Shown here: piece by piece, positions 1 through 10,329 of the stretch
Numbering within the stretch: position 1 is the first letter of the stretch
Layout: each line of letters starts with the position of its first letter
Source of the DNA: Riptortus pedestris
Taxonomy: Eukaryota; Arthropoda; Insecta; Hemiptera; Alydidae
Direction of reading: 5' to 3'
Assembly: GCA_019009955.1 (NCBI GenBank)
Contig: CM032233.1
Location: forward strand, 66,863,501 to 66,927,500
Length of the DNA stretch: 64,000 nucleotides
Translations under genes and position numbers: made by a program
The notes under the pieces: model-generated
Seen by the model: the letters and a program-made list of their open reading frames with translations, nothing else
Databases searched by the model: none
Told to the model about the DNA's origin: nothing

Positions 1-470
1 TAATATATTAGAATTTCAATAGATAATTCCATGATGAATTTACTTTCTAAGTAAAACTGTCCAATTCACAATACTTACAAGAAGTAGAGGGATCAATTGT
101 TAATGTAGTGTGTAAACATGGGTCAACCATGTAGAATAAAACAAGTATATGAAAACTGAGTGCGGACCGGTGAGATAGGTGCTGTACATTTTGTATAAGT
201 ATCTGGGAACACTTATAATGAAGAGCAACAATGTGTACGTAGATATAATGGAGAAAATGGTGGTGAGGACCAGGCCCCTCATTGAAACGTTGAGTCTTAC
301 CAAGGAAGGCTTCCTGAGAGGAGTAGTGGCCGGCCCATGCAGAGGAGGTTGGAGGGAAGTTTGAAGGGACTAAAGCTCCACAATTCGAGGACGATTAGTG
401 CACAACGGGCTGGGAGGATGTCAGATGCCTAGGTCCGTCATGGACTTTAGCCCATGATTCGTTACTTTAA
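1..470. other. Unassigned leading stretch
   Basis: No gene or repeat family is recognised. A 61-codon frame at 179-364 (plus) has ordinary-looking composition but no motif I know, no splice-like borders that I trust and no neighbour to support it, so it is not called. Confidence 0.4.
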
Positions 471-592
471 TTTTAGCAGATTTCCCTTAAGGGAAATCAG
501 CTATTGAGGTCGTACTCATGACGCGATTTTCGAAAAATATCTTCAAATGTCCATCGATCCTACCCAAGAGATGACGAAAATGAGGTCCGTTC

Positions 593-659
<67 letters not shown>

Positions 660-1100
660 TGTTAACGCTCTAGCGGTCGCAATTTTTTTTTATCGTTACC
701 AAACTCGATATTTAAACGTTTTATGTAAAAATACAGATCAAGTTGGTTAATAGCTTAAATCGGACCATTGGGAGGGGGGGGGTTTAGAGGGTTTTTTTTT
801 CGAAAAATTGAAATATCTCCGTTATCATACGTCGGATCAAAAAATTGTATAGAACCGATCTTATTGTAAATTAAATTTACTATAAATATTGTTCTATACA
901 TTTATTCTCTATCTTGAATACTAATCGAGATATTTGCATTTTTATTAAGTGTGGGTCTATAACGGATGACTGAATTTCCCGCCAAAAGCTAGTTCGGCCA
1001 TTTGCCGTAACTGTTCGGCTCTCGTATGGAGATTTCTCCATTGTGTAACTTCACGTGGGAAATCTTCTTAGTTTACGCAGCCCCTGCGTGACGGACTTTT
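471..1100 (+). mobile_element. Helentron-like non-autonomous element (HINE), short form, near complete
   Basis: This is a reference copy of the window's main repeat. It opens TTTTAGCAG and runs into the perfect palindrome GATTTCCCTTAAGGGAAATC at 479-498. A block conserved between copies follows (about 499-596), then a (TA)n tract at 597-656, then CTGTTAACGCTCTAGCGGTC and a module with a G-run near 771-781. The 3' end holds GGGAAATCT (inverted to the 5' motif), the hairpin ACGCAG-CCC-CTGCGT at 1075-1089 and TGACGGACTTTT. Subterminal inverted repeats, a terminal 3' hairpin, a central microsatellite and T-rich borders are the known hallmarks of Helentron-associated elements such as DINE-1. That assignment is inference by structure. 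No protein is encoded, and the 67-codon frame across the TA tract is an artefact. Confidence 0.8.
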
Positions 1101-1849
1101 ATCTATAACTAACAAATCTATGAGCCTTCAAATAAATGTTTAGGCTAGTCAATAAATGTCCTCGTGTAGAGTTCTCTGGTGTACTGCCGATGACCGCATG
1201 TGGAAATCAGTTAGATTTCCTCGGTTTATCTTACTGTTTTGAGAACTAAATGAGATGGAGCATATAGTTTCAAGGCTCATTACTGTGGTGGGAAACAGGG
1301 AGAGAACGAATTTGCCTTCCGTTATAATTTCTAATTTAGTTTTAGTCAAGAGCACTTCTACCTCAGACGTAGCTGCTTAATCAGGTTCACTGTCATAATC
1401 GTGGTACACTGCTTTTGGCTTCTCGATCTCTAACCTACTATATTTTTCTAAAATAAATTAAAAGTAATTGAAATAGAGACAATTTGTCTATAATTGTTAT
1501 AATAATACAATAATTTCAGACTGGCGTGAATAAGGGACAAGGAACAATAGAGACTTGATAGTTTGATCGATCTTCTAGTTGCCTAGGAGACATACGTGTG
1601 CGCACACTCATTAGATTCGGTACTACTGACGAAATATTTAATGGATAGTGTGATTCCCTACGAAGACCACGCCTGTCAAGCATTGGCCAACTTCTTAAAC
1701 AGTTTGGGGATACGCTAGACGGCTGCTCAGGCTCGTCAACAGCCAACTAAAGTAGTCTGTCTTCGGTTACAGATAGGAGTGTCAATATTTCCTGGTGATC
1801 ATTAAAGTTGAAAAGATTAAATTATTCTTAAAAGATGGCAAGAACAATG
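1101..1849. other. Unassigned stretch
   Basis: AT-rich and without a recognised family. A minus-strand frame at 1516-1746 has no recognisable motif. An AG preceded by a T-rich run near 1518 resembles a splice acceptor, but nothing else supports an exon. Confidence 0.3.
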
Positions 1850-2200
1850 TAAAAATACGTTACTAGTTTGAATCGCATAGGAGACAAGGAATTGCCTTGT
1901 CATATTCCTGACCTAAAGTCGAAGGCCCCCCTTCAACTACCAGGTTTCCCTTTGCACCTACATTCTACAGTGGAAGTCAATAATATAAACCCTATACAGT
2001 TGGACAAGTTCCCCTTGAAATGTAAGTTCCGACCTGTAGAGGTCCTTTTTTCAACTCATCCATAGCGTATTCCCCCTCATCATTAAACAGATCACTAGGC
2101 AAGCTATTAATCTCTTTGGGTTTCCCCTTACTGGTTTTGTCAAATGCCTTAGCTACATCTAGGAAATAGGGTCTTCAACCGTAATTCCATCTATGCCCAG
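1850..2200 (-). pseudogene. LINE reverse-transcriptase remnant
   Basis: Read on the minus strand, 2132-2166 gives FLDVAKAFDKT, which resembles RT motif A with its catalytic Asp. About 77 codons later, at 1876-1912, comes SGI-stop-QGNSLSPMRFKLV, matching the G(I/V)RQGDSLSP motif B region of non-LTR retrotransposon RTs, with Arg replaced by a stop. Order and spacing are reasonable for an RT palm domain, but the stretch between has stops and at least one frame change and is poorly conserved. This is a dead LINE fragment. The GIRQGDSLSP style suggests an RTE- or L1-like source, but the clade is not secure. Neither the 5' nor the 3' end could be placed. Confidence 0.55.
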
Positions 2201-3335
2201 CGTGATTCCTTTATCAGTCGGTGCTTTCTCTCTATTCAGCACCTGCTAGAAACACACTTTCCATATCCCAAACGCTCATACTTTAATTACTGTTAGTTTT
2301 GCGGGTTTTTTTCCCCATTTCACACCTTGACAATCTGTCAATTGTCCTTTATGTCTAGAAGTTGCCGGGAAAGAAATTCCAGGCATTTTTAACAGTTTGT
2401 TTTACTTTCTTTAGAGCGACCTCATATATGTCTCTAGATTTTTTGTTTCCCATTGCCTACGCTGAGTTTTCACATTAATCCACAGCTTTTACTGAGCTTC
2501 AAACACTAAATAGCTGCATCTATTATTGAGTTTTGAATTGCTGCCCAATGCTCGTCAATTACGAACTGAGTAGTCCATTTTTTTTTACAGTATGTGACTT
2601 TCAGGCTCTTTCTTGTATTGGAACTAGTAATAGAGTTATATTTAGGTAAACTTTCTTTTACATTCTATTGAATGCTATAAAACGTAAAATATGGGTCTGT
2701 TTGTCATTCCAGGACAAAACCCCATGTTAATTTTCGCAAAGCCTTCTACAATTTATCAAGAGGTTTACTGAAGACTTGCTAGTTTATGTTCTGTATTCGC
2801 TAAGTGTCTGTGGGAAGATCGTCTGGCTTGGCAATGCCGATTTTATCGCCCGAAAGCTTATTAATGTTATTAAAACATCTCTCGGCCCTTATCTCACTTC
2901 TCTGAATCGTGTAATAATAACATGGGAGCCGAGTTAAGGTGAGAGAGGGAAGTAAAAGCATTGTCACCTGCTGGATATAGGCCTAGGTGGCAAGGAGGAA
3001 TTTCATGGGCCTCTGGTTCCGGCGAACCTTTCAGAGGGTGATTAGTGATGATCGCCGCACAAAGAAGCATTGTTGATCCGAAGCGAACAATTGGGATCCG
3101 AGCCCATTGTCGCGAGAGCCTCTAGACATGGCCTCATTCGACACGCTCAGGCCCCTCGAGTCAAAACAGTTTCTTTACGGGCCACTTCTCGCCTCCTTCC
3201 TACCTCTTCCTAATAGACACTCTCATAATATGAATCCTTTATATGCCGAAATAGCTTTAATCTATTCAATGTTTCATCCAACGAACCTTAAACCTGAGCA
3301 ACGTTATATTTAGAAGAATTTACTCATCTAATGTG
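2201..3335. other. Unassigned stretch, possibly more LINE debris
   Basis: It may include upstream parts of the adjoining RT remnant, but no further motif was read with confidence. The section 2940-3190 is richer in GC than its surroundings and carries a 68-codon plus frame (3107-3313) without recognisable features. Confidence 0.3.
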
Positions 3336-3910
3336 TTTTAGCAGATTTCCCTTAAGGGAAATCAGCTATTGAGGTCGTACTCATGTCGCGATTTTTGAAA
3401 AATGTCTTCAAATTTCCATCGATCCTACCCAGGAGATGACGAAAATGAGGTCCGTTCAAAATTATATATATATATATTTCTTTGTTAACGCCCTAGCGGT
3501 CAATTTTTGTTTAATCGTTACTTAACTCGATATTTAAACGTTTTATGCAAAAAGACAGATCAAGTTCCTTATTGGCTGAATTCGAATGAGTGGGAAGGGG
3601 AGTTTAGAGAGGGGGATTTTCGAAATATCTCCGTTACCATACGTCGGATCAAAAGATTGTATAGAACCAATCTTATGGCACATTAAATTTACTAAAAATA
3701 TTGTTCTATACATTTATTCTCTATATTGAATATTAACCGAGATATTTGCATTTTTATTAAATGTGGGTGGATAACGACGAGTAAGTTTCCCGCCAAAAGC
3801 TAGTTCATCCGTTTCCGTAACTGTTGGGCTCTGGTATGGAGATTTCTCTATTGTATTACTTCACGTGGGAAATCTGCTTAGTTTACACAGCCCCTGCGTG
3901 ACGGACTTTT
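3336..3910 (+). mobile_element. HINE copy, short form, near complete
   Basis: Both ends are present: TTTTAGCAG with the 20-bp palindrome at the left, and GGGAAATCTGCTTAG, a hairpin with one stem mismatch (ACACAG-CCC-CTGCGT) and TGACGGACTTTT at the right. The microsatellite slot holds only about seven TA units, so tract length is not needed for the rest of the copy to persist. The 3' third shares the CCGCCAAAAGCTAGTTC region with the copies at 471 and 30030, marking one subfamily. Confidence 0.8.
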
Positions 3911-4372
3911 AATGAGGTGTAACAGGTTTCTCTTAAAATTAATCAGCTAATATGGTTTTATTCAAGACATGATTGTTCGATAACACCATCAAATGAATAC
4001 CCACCATACCTGGTAGATACGGAATAGACATCCAATATGTTATCGTGAGCTGTAACAGGTTTCTCTTAAACTATACCAGCTATTAATGTTATACCCAAGA
4101 CCCCATTTTTCAATATCACCAAATGCTCACCGATCATACCTGGTAGATGAGGAATTGCCATCCAATATGTTTTCTGTTAAACTAAAAAAACTTGTAAAGA
4201 TACGACTTTTCAAAAATATCTTCAAACGTTCACCGACCGTGCTTGTTAGATAGCGAAATGCCATCTAAAGTATTTTCGTGGGGTTTAGCACGTTTCACTT
4301 AATCGGTTAACAAGGTTTTGCTAAAGACGCGATTCTTCCCCCGATTTTACTTGGAAGATGATACAAGCACAC
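3911..4372 (+). repeat. Degenerate tandem array derived from the HINE 5' end
   Basis: Directly after a HINE 3' end come about four head-to-tail, degraded copies of the HINE 5' block. The TTTCTCTTAAA motif occurs near 3927, 4060 and 4171 (TTTCTGTTAAA) and again as TTTCACTTAA near 4292, giving spacings of about 110-133 bp. Each unit also keeps a version of CACCGATCATACCTGGTAGAT, which matches the HINE stretch CATCGATCCTACCCAGGAGAT. No 3' hairpin occurs between units. The array therefore looks like a local tandem amplification of one end, not four separate insertions. Confidence 0.6.
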
Positions 4373-4870
4373 ACAAATAATAACTTAGCTTACACTTACA
4401 TAGTACATATCTCTCCTGATATGAATGATTATGTTACAGACATTTAGACCATCTTAGGGCAAACAGTTTATAAAAAATGTGTTATATGTACTTTCCTGTT
4501 GCATTTCTGGTATATTTCAGTCCCTTTTTAGAGGATAAAAAACAATCCATCATAAAGAATAGATGTATGATATAGGATATTATAGGATAAATGCTATTTT
4601 TCTAATATCTCCAGGAAATATTTCCTATTGTAAACTCTAAATAAGAAAATACACGTTTTATTTTTATCTTATTTGCGACGTATTGTTTTCCTGGGAAAGT
4701 TAGATCACAGACTCTCCATTAGACAAATGCTTAATAAATCATTTCAGTATGATGTTGACCTACATCACCTCACTATTTTGACAGTTGCGTGGATGGCGAC
4801 TCAGAAGCCAAACTGATGGAGCTGTATAGCGAGCGATATCGTCTGTACCGTTAGATTGTGCTGGCTAGGG

Positions 4871-4871
<1 letters not shown>
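4373..4871. other. Unassigned stretch
   Basis: AT-rich. No gene or repeat family recognised. Confidence 0.3.
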
Positions 4872-4926
<55 letters not shown>

Positions 4927-5153
4927 CTGTTAACGATCTAGCAGTAGTAATTTTTATTTTATTGTAACACGTTTAAACAAAACAAATCAAGTTCCTGAAT
5001 GACCGAAATTGGACCAGGGGAATGAGGGGGTAAAGATAAAATTCGATTTCTGGTGTTACGATTGGGATAAAAAAAACTGTGAATAACTAAATAAATGCAT
5101 GTTGTTCTATAAATTTGTTTTCCGTGTCTCCAAAAAAACGTAGATATTTGAGT
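4872..5153 (+). mobile_element. HINE partial copy lacking the 5' end
   Basis: It begins directly in a (TA)n tract (4873-4922) and continues with the usual TTTGTCTGTTAACG junction and the aligned internal module, as far as the GATATTTG motif. It stops where the next copy begins in a run of T. It is probably the left half of a long-form copy interrupted by the element at 5154-5520, with its right half at about 5540-5960. Confidence 0.65.
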
Positions 5154-5520
5154 TTTTAGCAGATCCCTCTTAAGGGATTTCAGCTATTGAGGTTGTAATC
5201 AAGGAGCGATTTTTGACAAATTCCTCGAATGCCCATCGATCATAACTTGGAGATACGAAAATGAGGTCCGTTCAAAATTATGTATATATCATGAATTTTA
5301 ACCAAGATATTGGGATGTTTCAGTTTTCAGCCTTCAGTAAACCCCCCACTCCTACTTATGCCATATTAACAATAAGCTGTTATATTATGAAGCACTTTAT
5401 TTGAAGCCTAAATACTAAATATTGCTCTCATTGAACTTTTACGTCATGAGATAAATGCAAATACGTGACGCAAGTGGGAAATCTGCTTAGTTAACGCAGC
5501 CCCTGCGTGACGGACTTTTT
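5154..5520 (+). mobile_element. HINE copy with internal deletion, both ends present
   Basis: Starts TTTTAGCAG and ends with GGGAAATCTGCTTAG, hairpin ACGCAG-CCC-CTGCGT and TGACGGACTTTTT. The microsatellite slot is only a few bases long, and the G-rich module is missing: the slot is joined directly to the part containing TTCAGCCTTCAGTAAACCCC. It sits in a T run of an older copy of the same family. Confidence 0.75.
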
Positions 5521-5539
5521 TGCATTGCTTGTGGACAGC

Positions 5540-5960
5540 TAATTTCATGCTTTGATGAGACATTTAAAGAAGACTGTTATTACAGGGTTTTAATTAACTA
5601 AATGTTAACATATAAATAGGGAATGCGCATTGATATGAGATTAAAAGAATTAAACCAGCAATCGTATATAATGAACCACTTTCTTCTAAGCTTAAATACT
5701 AAATATTGTTTCCAAGAGACCATTATTATGCGAGATACATAATCAAATGCGTTCTGTGATAACGTCATCAATTAAGAGTTTACGTTCTTGTTTCGAAAAT
5801 TCTTACTTGATCTATACGATACCCGATATTTAACCGTTTCAGTTAACACTAAAGATCATATTTGTTATTGGCTGAAGCTGAATCTGGAATAATGGGATTT
5901 AGAAGGGGCAGGATAATTCGAAAAATCAAAATATATTTATTTATTTTACCGGTTGACAAA
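5540..5960 (+). mobile_element. HINE long-form internal fragment
   Basis: It carries landmarks of the second internal module of the long form: AAATACTAAATATTGT, the GACGTCATCAATTAAG-like segment (here GTCATCAATTAAGAG), CGATATTTAACCGTTTCAG, and ACTAAAGATCATATTTGTTA ahead of a short purine-rich run. It has no ends of its own and probably continues the copy that starts at 4872. Confidence 0.55.
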
Positions 5961-5967
5961 ATATATG

Positions 5968-5979
5968 AGTGTGTGTGTG

Positions 5980-6046
<67 letters not shown>
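5968..6046. repeat. (GT)n microsatellite ending in GCGCGC
   Basis: A dinucleotide GT tract with one TTTG interruption passes into GCGCGCGC and an ATGCATGCGC palindrome. Frames called on both strands here are translations of the repeat. It is not in the usual HINE slot. Confidence 0.9.
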
Positions 6047-6047
<1 letters not shown>

Positions 6048-7049
6048 TGCATGCGCACGCATATATACACGCAAATACATATAGATAGATCCTTTATTTG
6101 ATTTCCAGGAGTTCCTCCTTAGCAAAGGAGTTCAGTTTATATAATATTTGTTAGTTATAAGGTTAATTTGAAAATAAAGTAATTAATAATAATAAATAAA
6201 TGTAAACACGCATAAATAAAAACTCTTCCATAAATAAATAAAATAATACAAAGCAAAGTAATGCAAATATATACAATAAATACAATAGTAAATTAAATAG
6301 AAACCCTTCCTATTCAAAATTATTTATAATAAAATGTTATCATTTCCAAAATCAATATAAGATGTTATATTAATATGAATATGAAATTAAATTAAAAATA
6401 ATGACAAAACTGTACAACAATAATAAAATACACTAAAAATAAAATAAAATATAATGTACAATTATTCATTGATAACAAATGAACGGCATTTTAAGATGTT
6501 CATGAGATGCACATATAACATTGTTAATTGATGTTTGTTATTGCTCCTGAGTAATTTGAGAAAACCACTTTCTTTGGAAATAAAATAATGATATTTGGCT
6601 CACATTAGACCATATACCATACAATGTAAAAATAAATTATGAATATTTTCGAAATCGTCCAAATGAAATAATAATTTGCATTTACTTTTAGGGTGTATCG
6701 AATATATTATGTTTACTATTAGTCAATTTTAATCTCTTATTGCTCAATGCCCTTAACTGAAATATTTGAAAAAATATATGGTAAGACATTCTTGAGCCGC
6801 TGCTGCTGTTATATTTTAATGCTCTTGTATAAACTATTATAATTTGCCGTGGGTTTTGTATTTGGATCATCATTCTATAGTTAGTCTCTGTAGGCAGCAA
6901 TAATTGATAGTATGCTAGGCCTCAGGGCTTGCGATTATTGGTTTAGCCAAATATTGAAAAAAATCAGTTTCAATATACACGTACATATATATTCACATAA
7001 GTATGTCAATTAATGCATACAATTCGAAATTTAGTTTTACACTTGACTT
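6047..7049. other. AT-rich stretch, possible LINE 3' untranslated region (minus)
   Basis: Very AT-rich with many AATAAA-like words. It begins with ATAGATAGATCC. If it belongs to the minus-strand LINE next door, that would be a tail of ATCT repeats, as in the I-type remnant at 49758-50529. That link is inference. The 70-codon minus frame at 6688-6900 was not recognised. Confidence 0.35.
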
Positions 7050-7489
7050 AATTTGCATGTTAGATTTAGTTGTAGTGCAGGTATGAAAATGTTTTTAAAG
7101 CATTCGCTGCCTTGTGCCAATAGTTCTATTAAGTCGTAGGGGAAGTGTTGTTATCGTTTTCGGCATTCTGTTAGTATATGTCTTATCGTCAAATCCATGT
7201 TACAAGTCCATCAAATTGGTCTGTTTGTCTTTGTCATCAAGTATAAGTGTGTTAATTTGGTATGGCCGATTCTAGGTCTCGAGAGAACTACTTCTTCTCT
7301 CCTAAAGTTTCTAAAATTTGAAGGCTACACGCCAATAGTGTTATTAATAGTTGTTAGTTTATTGTCAGCACTGATATTAGTTCAATTGGTTTGCCACGCA
7401 TCTAAAATGAGGCCTTTTTTTTTGTCTGAAATGCCTTCATTTAGTAGGTCTATTTTTCTTCTTATTCTGGACCCATTATTATTTATTTA
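7050..7489 (-). pseudogene. I/R1-type LINE ORF2 C-terminal remnant
   Basis: The minus-strand translation across about 7330-7150 contains RREEVVLSRPRIGHTKLTH, then LYLMTK, TCNMDLTIRHILTEC and a short tail. The LSRLRIGHTRLTH ... C..C...LTV.HIL.EC pattern is the well-known region after the RNase H domain in I- and R1-superfamily LINEs. In-frame stops (one just before the WTC segment, others upstream near NKLTTINN) and a likely frameshift in a run of A show it is dead. The coding part is cut at its upstream side by the MITE at 7490-7729. The reverse transcriptase is not in the window next to it. Confidence 0.75.
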
Positions 7490-7729
7490 GGGTCTCAAAT
7501 AAAAAACATTTTTTTCGGTGCAAACTTTATTGAAACTGCCCTACATGTTCCGTGGCTTACTTGCCACCTCTTCAGGGGCTACTCGTATTCATTTCTGAAG
7601 TACTCGTTTCCCTTTTACATTCGTTGCGAGTCTCCTCACAAGTATCAACTACCTCCTATGTGAGGACAGTCACTAGTAGGGCAGTTTCGATAAAGTTTGC
7701 ACCGAAAAAATGTTTTTTATTCGAGACCC
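7490..7729. mobile_element. 240-bp MITE with ~53-bp terminal inverted repeats
   Basis: The left arm at 7490-7543 starts GGGTCTCAAATAAAAAAC. The right arm at 7676-7729 is its near-exact reverse complement and ends GAGACCC. By eye the arms differ by two substitutions and one T. About 130 bp lie between. No convincing target-site duplication flanks it, so the superfamily is undecided. It abuts, and probably interrupts, the LINE remnant on its left. The 83- and 97-codon plus frames over this region are chance frames. Confidence 0.75.
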
Positions 7730-8459
7730 TTGCCATAAAATATGAAGAATGTACGTCTATTTGTTCATATTCAAGTCTTCCTGATGATTTTTTTTGTGGA
7801 TAAGTCCTCAGTTTTATTCAGTCTTAAGCCTTCGTGTTCTGGCAAGCAATATAATGTAGTACATATTCTTCCATAAGAGTGTCTGGAAGTTGTAGATATA
7901 TTGTTCAAAGGACGTTCGTCCAAATCGTAATTGTCCCAAACACGCCTGTGTCATACGAACGTGTGTCGAATGAACTTTTCCCATTCTTCTCAAAACTTGT
8001 TCTCGGCTTCAGAGTGGAAGCTCAGACACGCCTACCTCAATGGACCCGACAGCTCGAAACAATTCCTAAACTTAACAATGCTTGAAATGAGACGAAGTAT
8101 AACATAGCCTTTTAGTATGGTAATTTTTAATTAATTTTCGCACTGTGCGGTATCCCCCCATGACTAATGAGTAACGAGTAGGTTCTTGTTCCGACATAAG
8201 TCTCCTCATTTGCATTCTTCCGGAATAAAAAGAAATAAAATTCTTAAGACTGAATCTAATTATCTTCTAATAATTCTACTTACTGTTCCGAGAGAAATGA
8301 GATTATTTTATTATCTCCGTTGTTAAGAACCCCGAAAGAATATCTGTTGCAAGGATTCCAATTTCAATCTCAGAGAGTAGAGCTTTAAATATATGATACA
8401 AACCAACACAATTGTGAACAAGTGGTTCCTATATCATCTAATTTGGGGTGTTTGAACTT
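7730..8459. other. Unassigned stretch
   Basis: The part next to the MITE may be the continuation (RNase H part) of the minus-strand LINE, but I could not read a motif. The rest is AT-rich without recognised features. Confidence 0.3.
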
Positions 8460-9180
8460 TATTTTTTAAAAAAAAACTTTCTTACGATGTTAGACTTGAC
8501 CAGAAATATTTGGAATGCAATATTTAGAAAATATGTAGGAATGATTTTGGCCGACATATAACTCGACAGCCACATTAATTTTATTACAAAGATTAGTAAG
8601 TTTATAATGGTAATTGTGAAATTAATATATAATCTGCGGCATGCCATATATGAGTTCACATTTTTAAAAAAAAATGTCAGAATCAGAATATCTCTGGGTC
8701 AGGTAACTTTCTTTGTCCAATGTTAGAGTTGGCCAGAGGTATTGTGGAATTCAATATTTGGAAAATATGCAGGAATGATTTTGATCGACATTTACTAGAT
8801 AGCAATTAATTTTATTACAAAGTTTTGTAAGTCTATAATGCTGATTATTTATATTAAAAATAATATATTTTCTGCAATATACCACTTCATAGGGCACAGG
8901 TTAGCCATGTGAGTTAAGATGCTCATCTTAATCTCACTTGGCAAACTTGGAGTGGTGGGCTCCATTTCCATCTGAGCCATGGGGATTTATGTAGTGAAAA
9001 ATTCAACAAATAAAGTCCTTAGTCCTACCCTGGGTAGAAAAAAGTGGTAGCCTGTAGATAAGCCGTCCCAATTAGCTTTAGTAGCATAAAGTGGGCGTTA
9101 ATAAATAACGTTTGCATAAGAGTTCATATATTTTAAAATTCAGTAGAATCAGAATACCTCTAGGTCAGATAATTTGATGC
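8460..9180 (+). repeat. Satellite-like tandem repeat, ~230-bp unit, interrupted by a SINE
   Basis: Two adjacent units align well: ACTTTCTTACGATGTTAG ending its ACTTT at 8480, and ACTTTCTTTGTCCAATGTTAG at 8710, a 230-bp period. Shared words include GGAATGATTTTG, CGACAT and TTAATTTTATTACAAAG. A third partial unit resumes after the SINE at about 9111 (GCATAAGAGTTCATAT ... CTCTAGGTCAG). The same unit occurs at 15990-16380. Confidence 0.75.
8893..9110 (+). mobile_element. tRNA-derived SINE, full length but diverged
   Basis: It has the family order seen in the better copy at 38838: tRNA-like head (GGTTAGCCATGTGAGTTAAG, then a damaged box B), a shared body (AGTCCTTAGTCCTACCCTGG, CCTGTAGATAAGCCGTCCCA), and the 3' end GTGGGCGTTAATAAATAA. 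It splits a satellite unit, so it is younger than the array. A target duplication is not clear. Confidence 0.75.
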
Positions 9181-9487
9181 GTTTTGCGGCTATGGTTCAT
9201 CTGCATGTTTCCGTTTCATTTCATGATTGAGTTACACGTGGGCTCAAGTAATCCTGAAAAAAAAAACAACCAGGTTAGTATTTTTGAAGAATAGTTTTAG
9301 CATTATAAAATAATTAAATAAAATGTTGTTATAAACTGCGTGCCATTGTATAGCTTCACTAATTGCAATCTATGTACATTATTATTCATGCCGGGTTCTT
9401 TGTATATTCCCACTTCAAATGAACACAAAATGCATTATTTTTCTTTGCTAGATGATTTTAATCAGGAAATCATACTAGGCTGGGTTA
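9181..9487. other. Unassigned stretch
   Basis: AT-rich single-copy-looking sequence. No gene or repeat recognised. Confidence 0.3.
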
Positions 9488-10114
9488 TCATTATATATAT
9501 AATTCTACTATACTTGTGATGTCACTGAACTCCTCCTAAACGGCTCGACCGATTTGAATGATTTTTTTTGTATGCGTTTGGGTGACGCCCTGGATGGTTT
9601 AGATTTACAAATCAGCCCGGCAGATAGAGCAGGAGTGGGGGTTGTAAGGGAGGCCTAAAATTAAAAATAGCGATATTTCGTTTCCTATTGGTTTTTCGGC
9701 AAATATGCACAGGATAAAAGTTGTTTATTTTGTTATTTAGAGTAACTTTTGTTGTATAACAAATTATAAAGAAGATATAAACTAGAACATTACAGTAGGA
9801 GCCAACAATTTTATTGGGCACAGACGATTGAACCGAACTAAACAAAACTCTATATATAAATTAGCATTAATTCTTCCATGATTATAAGCTATATTAATTT
9901 TTTTAGGTTCGAACGGGAGTGGGGGTTATAAGGGAAACTAGAATAAAAAATTCGCGATATTTCATTTTCTATTTCTTTTTAGGCAAACGTGCACATAACA
10001 AAAGTTGTTTTTTGTGTTATTAAAAGTAGCTTTTGTTTTAAACATAATATTATTAAATTTAATATCATAATCGCTTGAAATATCATGCAGGACAACGTCT
10101 GTCGGGTCCGCTAG
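9488..10114 (+). mobile_element. Non-autonomous classical Helitron
   Basis: It starts with TC after a host A, contains CTCCTAAACGGCTCGACCGA typical of insect Helitron 5' ends, and ends CTAG before a host T. The small hairpin GACA-ACGTC-TGTC at 10091-10103 ends 11 nt before the terminus. Insertion between A and T without duplication fits the superfamily. Inside are two ~135-bp copies of one module (about 9628-9762 and 9907-10042), each with a GGAGTGGGGGTT start and a GCGATATTTC word. No Rep/helicase frame is present. Confidence 0.8.
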
Positions 10115-10116
10115 TA

Positions 10117-10329
10117 TTATATATATTTAAGTACTTTGAGCATAAGAAATGAACTCAAGATTATCGGTCTCAGAGCACCTAAACTTTGTTTAGCTAAAGC
10201 TGAGTGCAGTCTAAAGGGAGTTAAAACGAATATATTTATAAACTTGTCTATACTGTCTAGGTAGTCTGACATTTTCATTGCCAGTGCACTGACGTCTTCT
10301 TCGTCTTCGTCATTTAAACTCATTAATAT
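10117..10329 (-). CDS. Possible host exon, unidentified (68-codon open frame)
   Basis: On the minus strand an open frame starts at ATG (10323-10321) with an acidic N-terminus (MSLNDEDEEDVSALAMKM) followed by SDYLDSIDKF, and runs for 68 codons. Just upstream, at 10330-10331, is an AG preceded by TTGTTTAATTCT, a fair splice-acceptor context. The acidic start and even codon use look more coding-like than other frames here. The frame ends two bases before the Helitron terminus, so the insertion may have cut an exon, or the match of borders may be chance. No domain is recognised, and no second exon was found nearby. Function unknown. Confidence 0.25.
   Translation of the reverse strand: MLMSLNDEDEEDVSALAMKMSDYLDSIDKFINIFVLTPFRLHSALAKQSLGALRPIILSSFLMLKVLKYI

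Noticed and set aside
471..1100. The main repeat as a TIR DNA transposon or MITE
   Set aside because: The inverted motif is subterminal, about 35-40 bp from the 3' end, with a separate hairpin after it. The empty-site comparison shows no TSD beyond T residues.
3911..4372. CRISPR-like array
   Set aside because: Units are diverged and vary in spacing, there is no constant repeat/unique spacer alternation, the genome context is eukaryotic, and the units match the HINE 5' block.
5849..6101. Overlapping plus and minus frames with CVCV and HTHT runs
   Set aside because: Translations of the (GT)n microsatellite.
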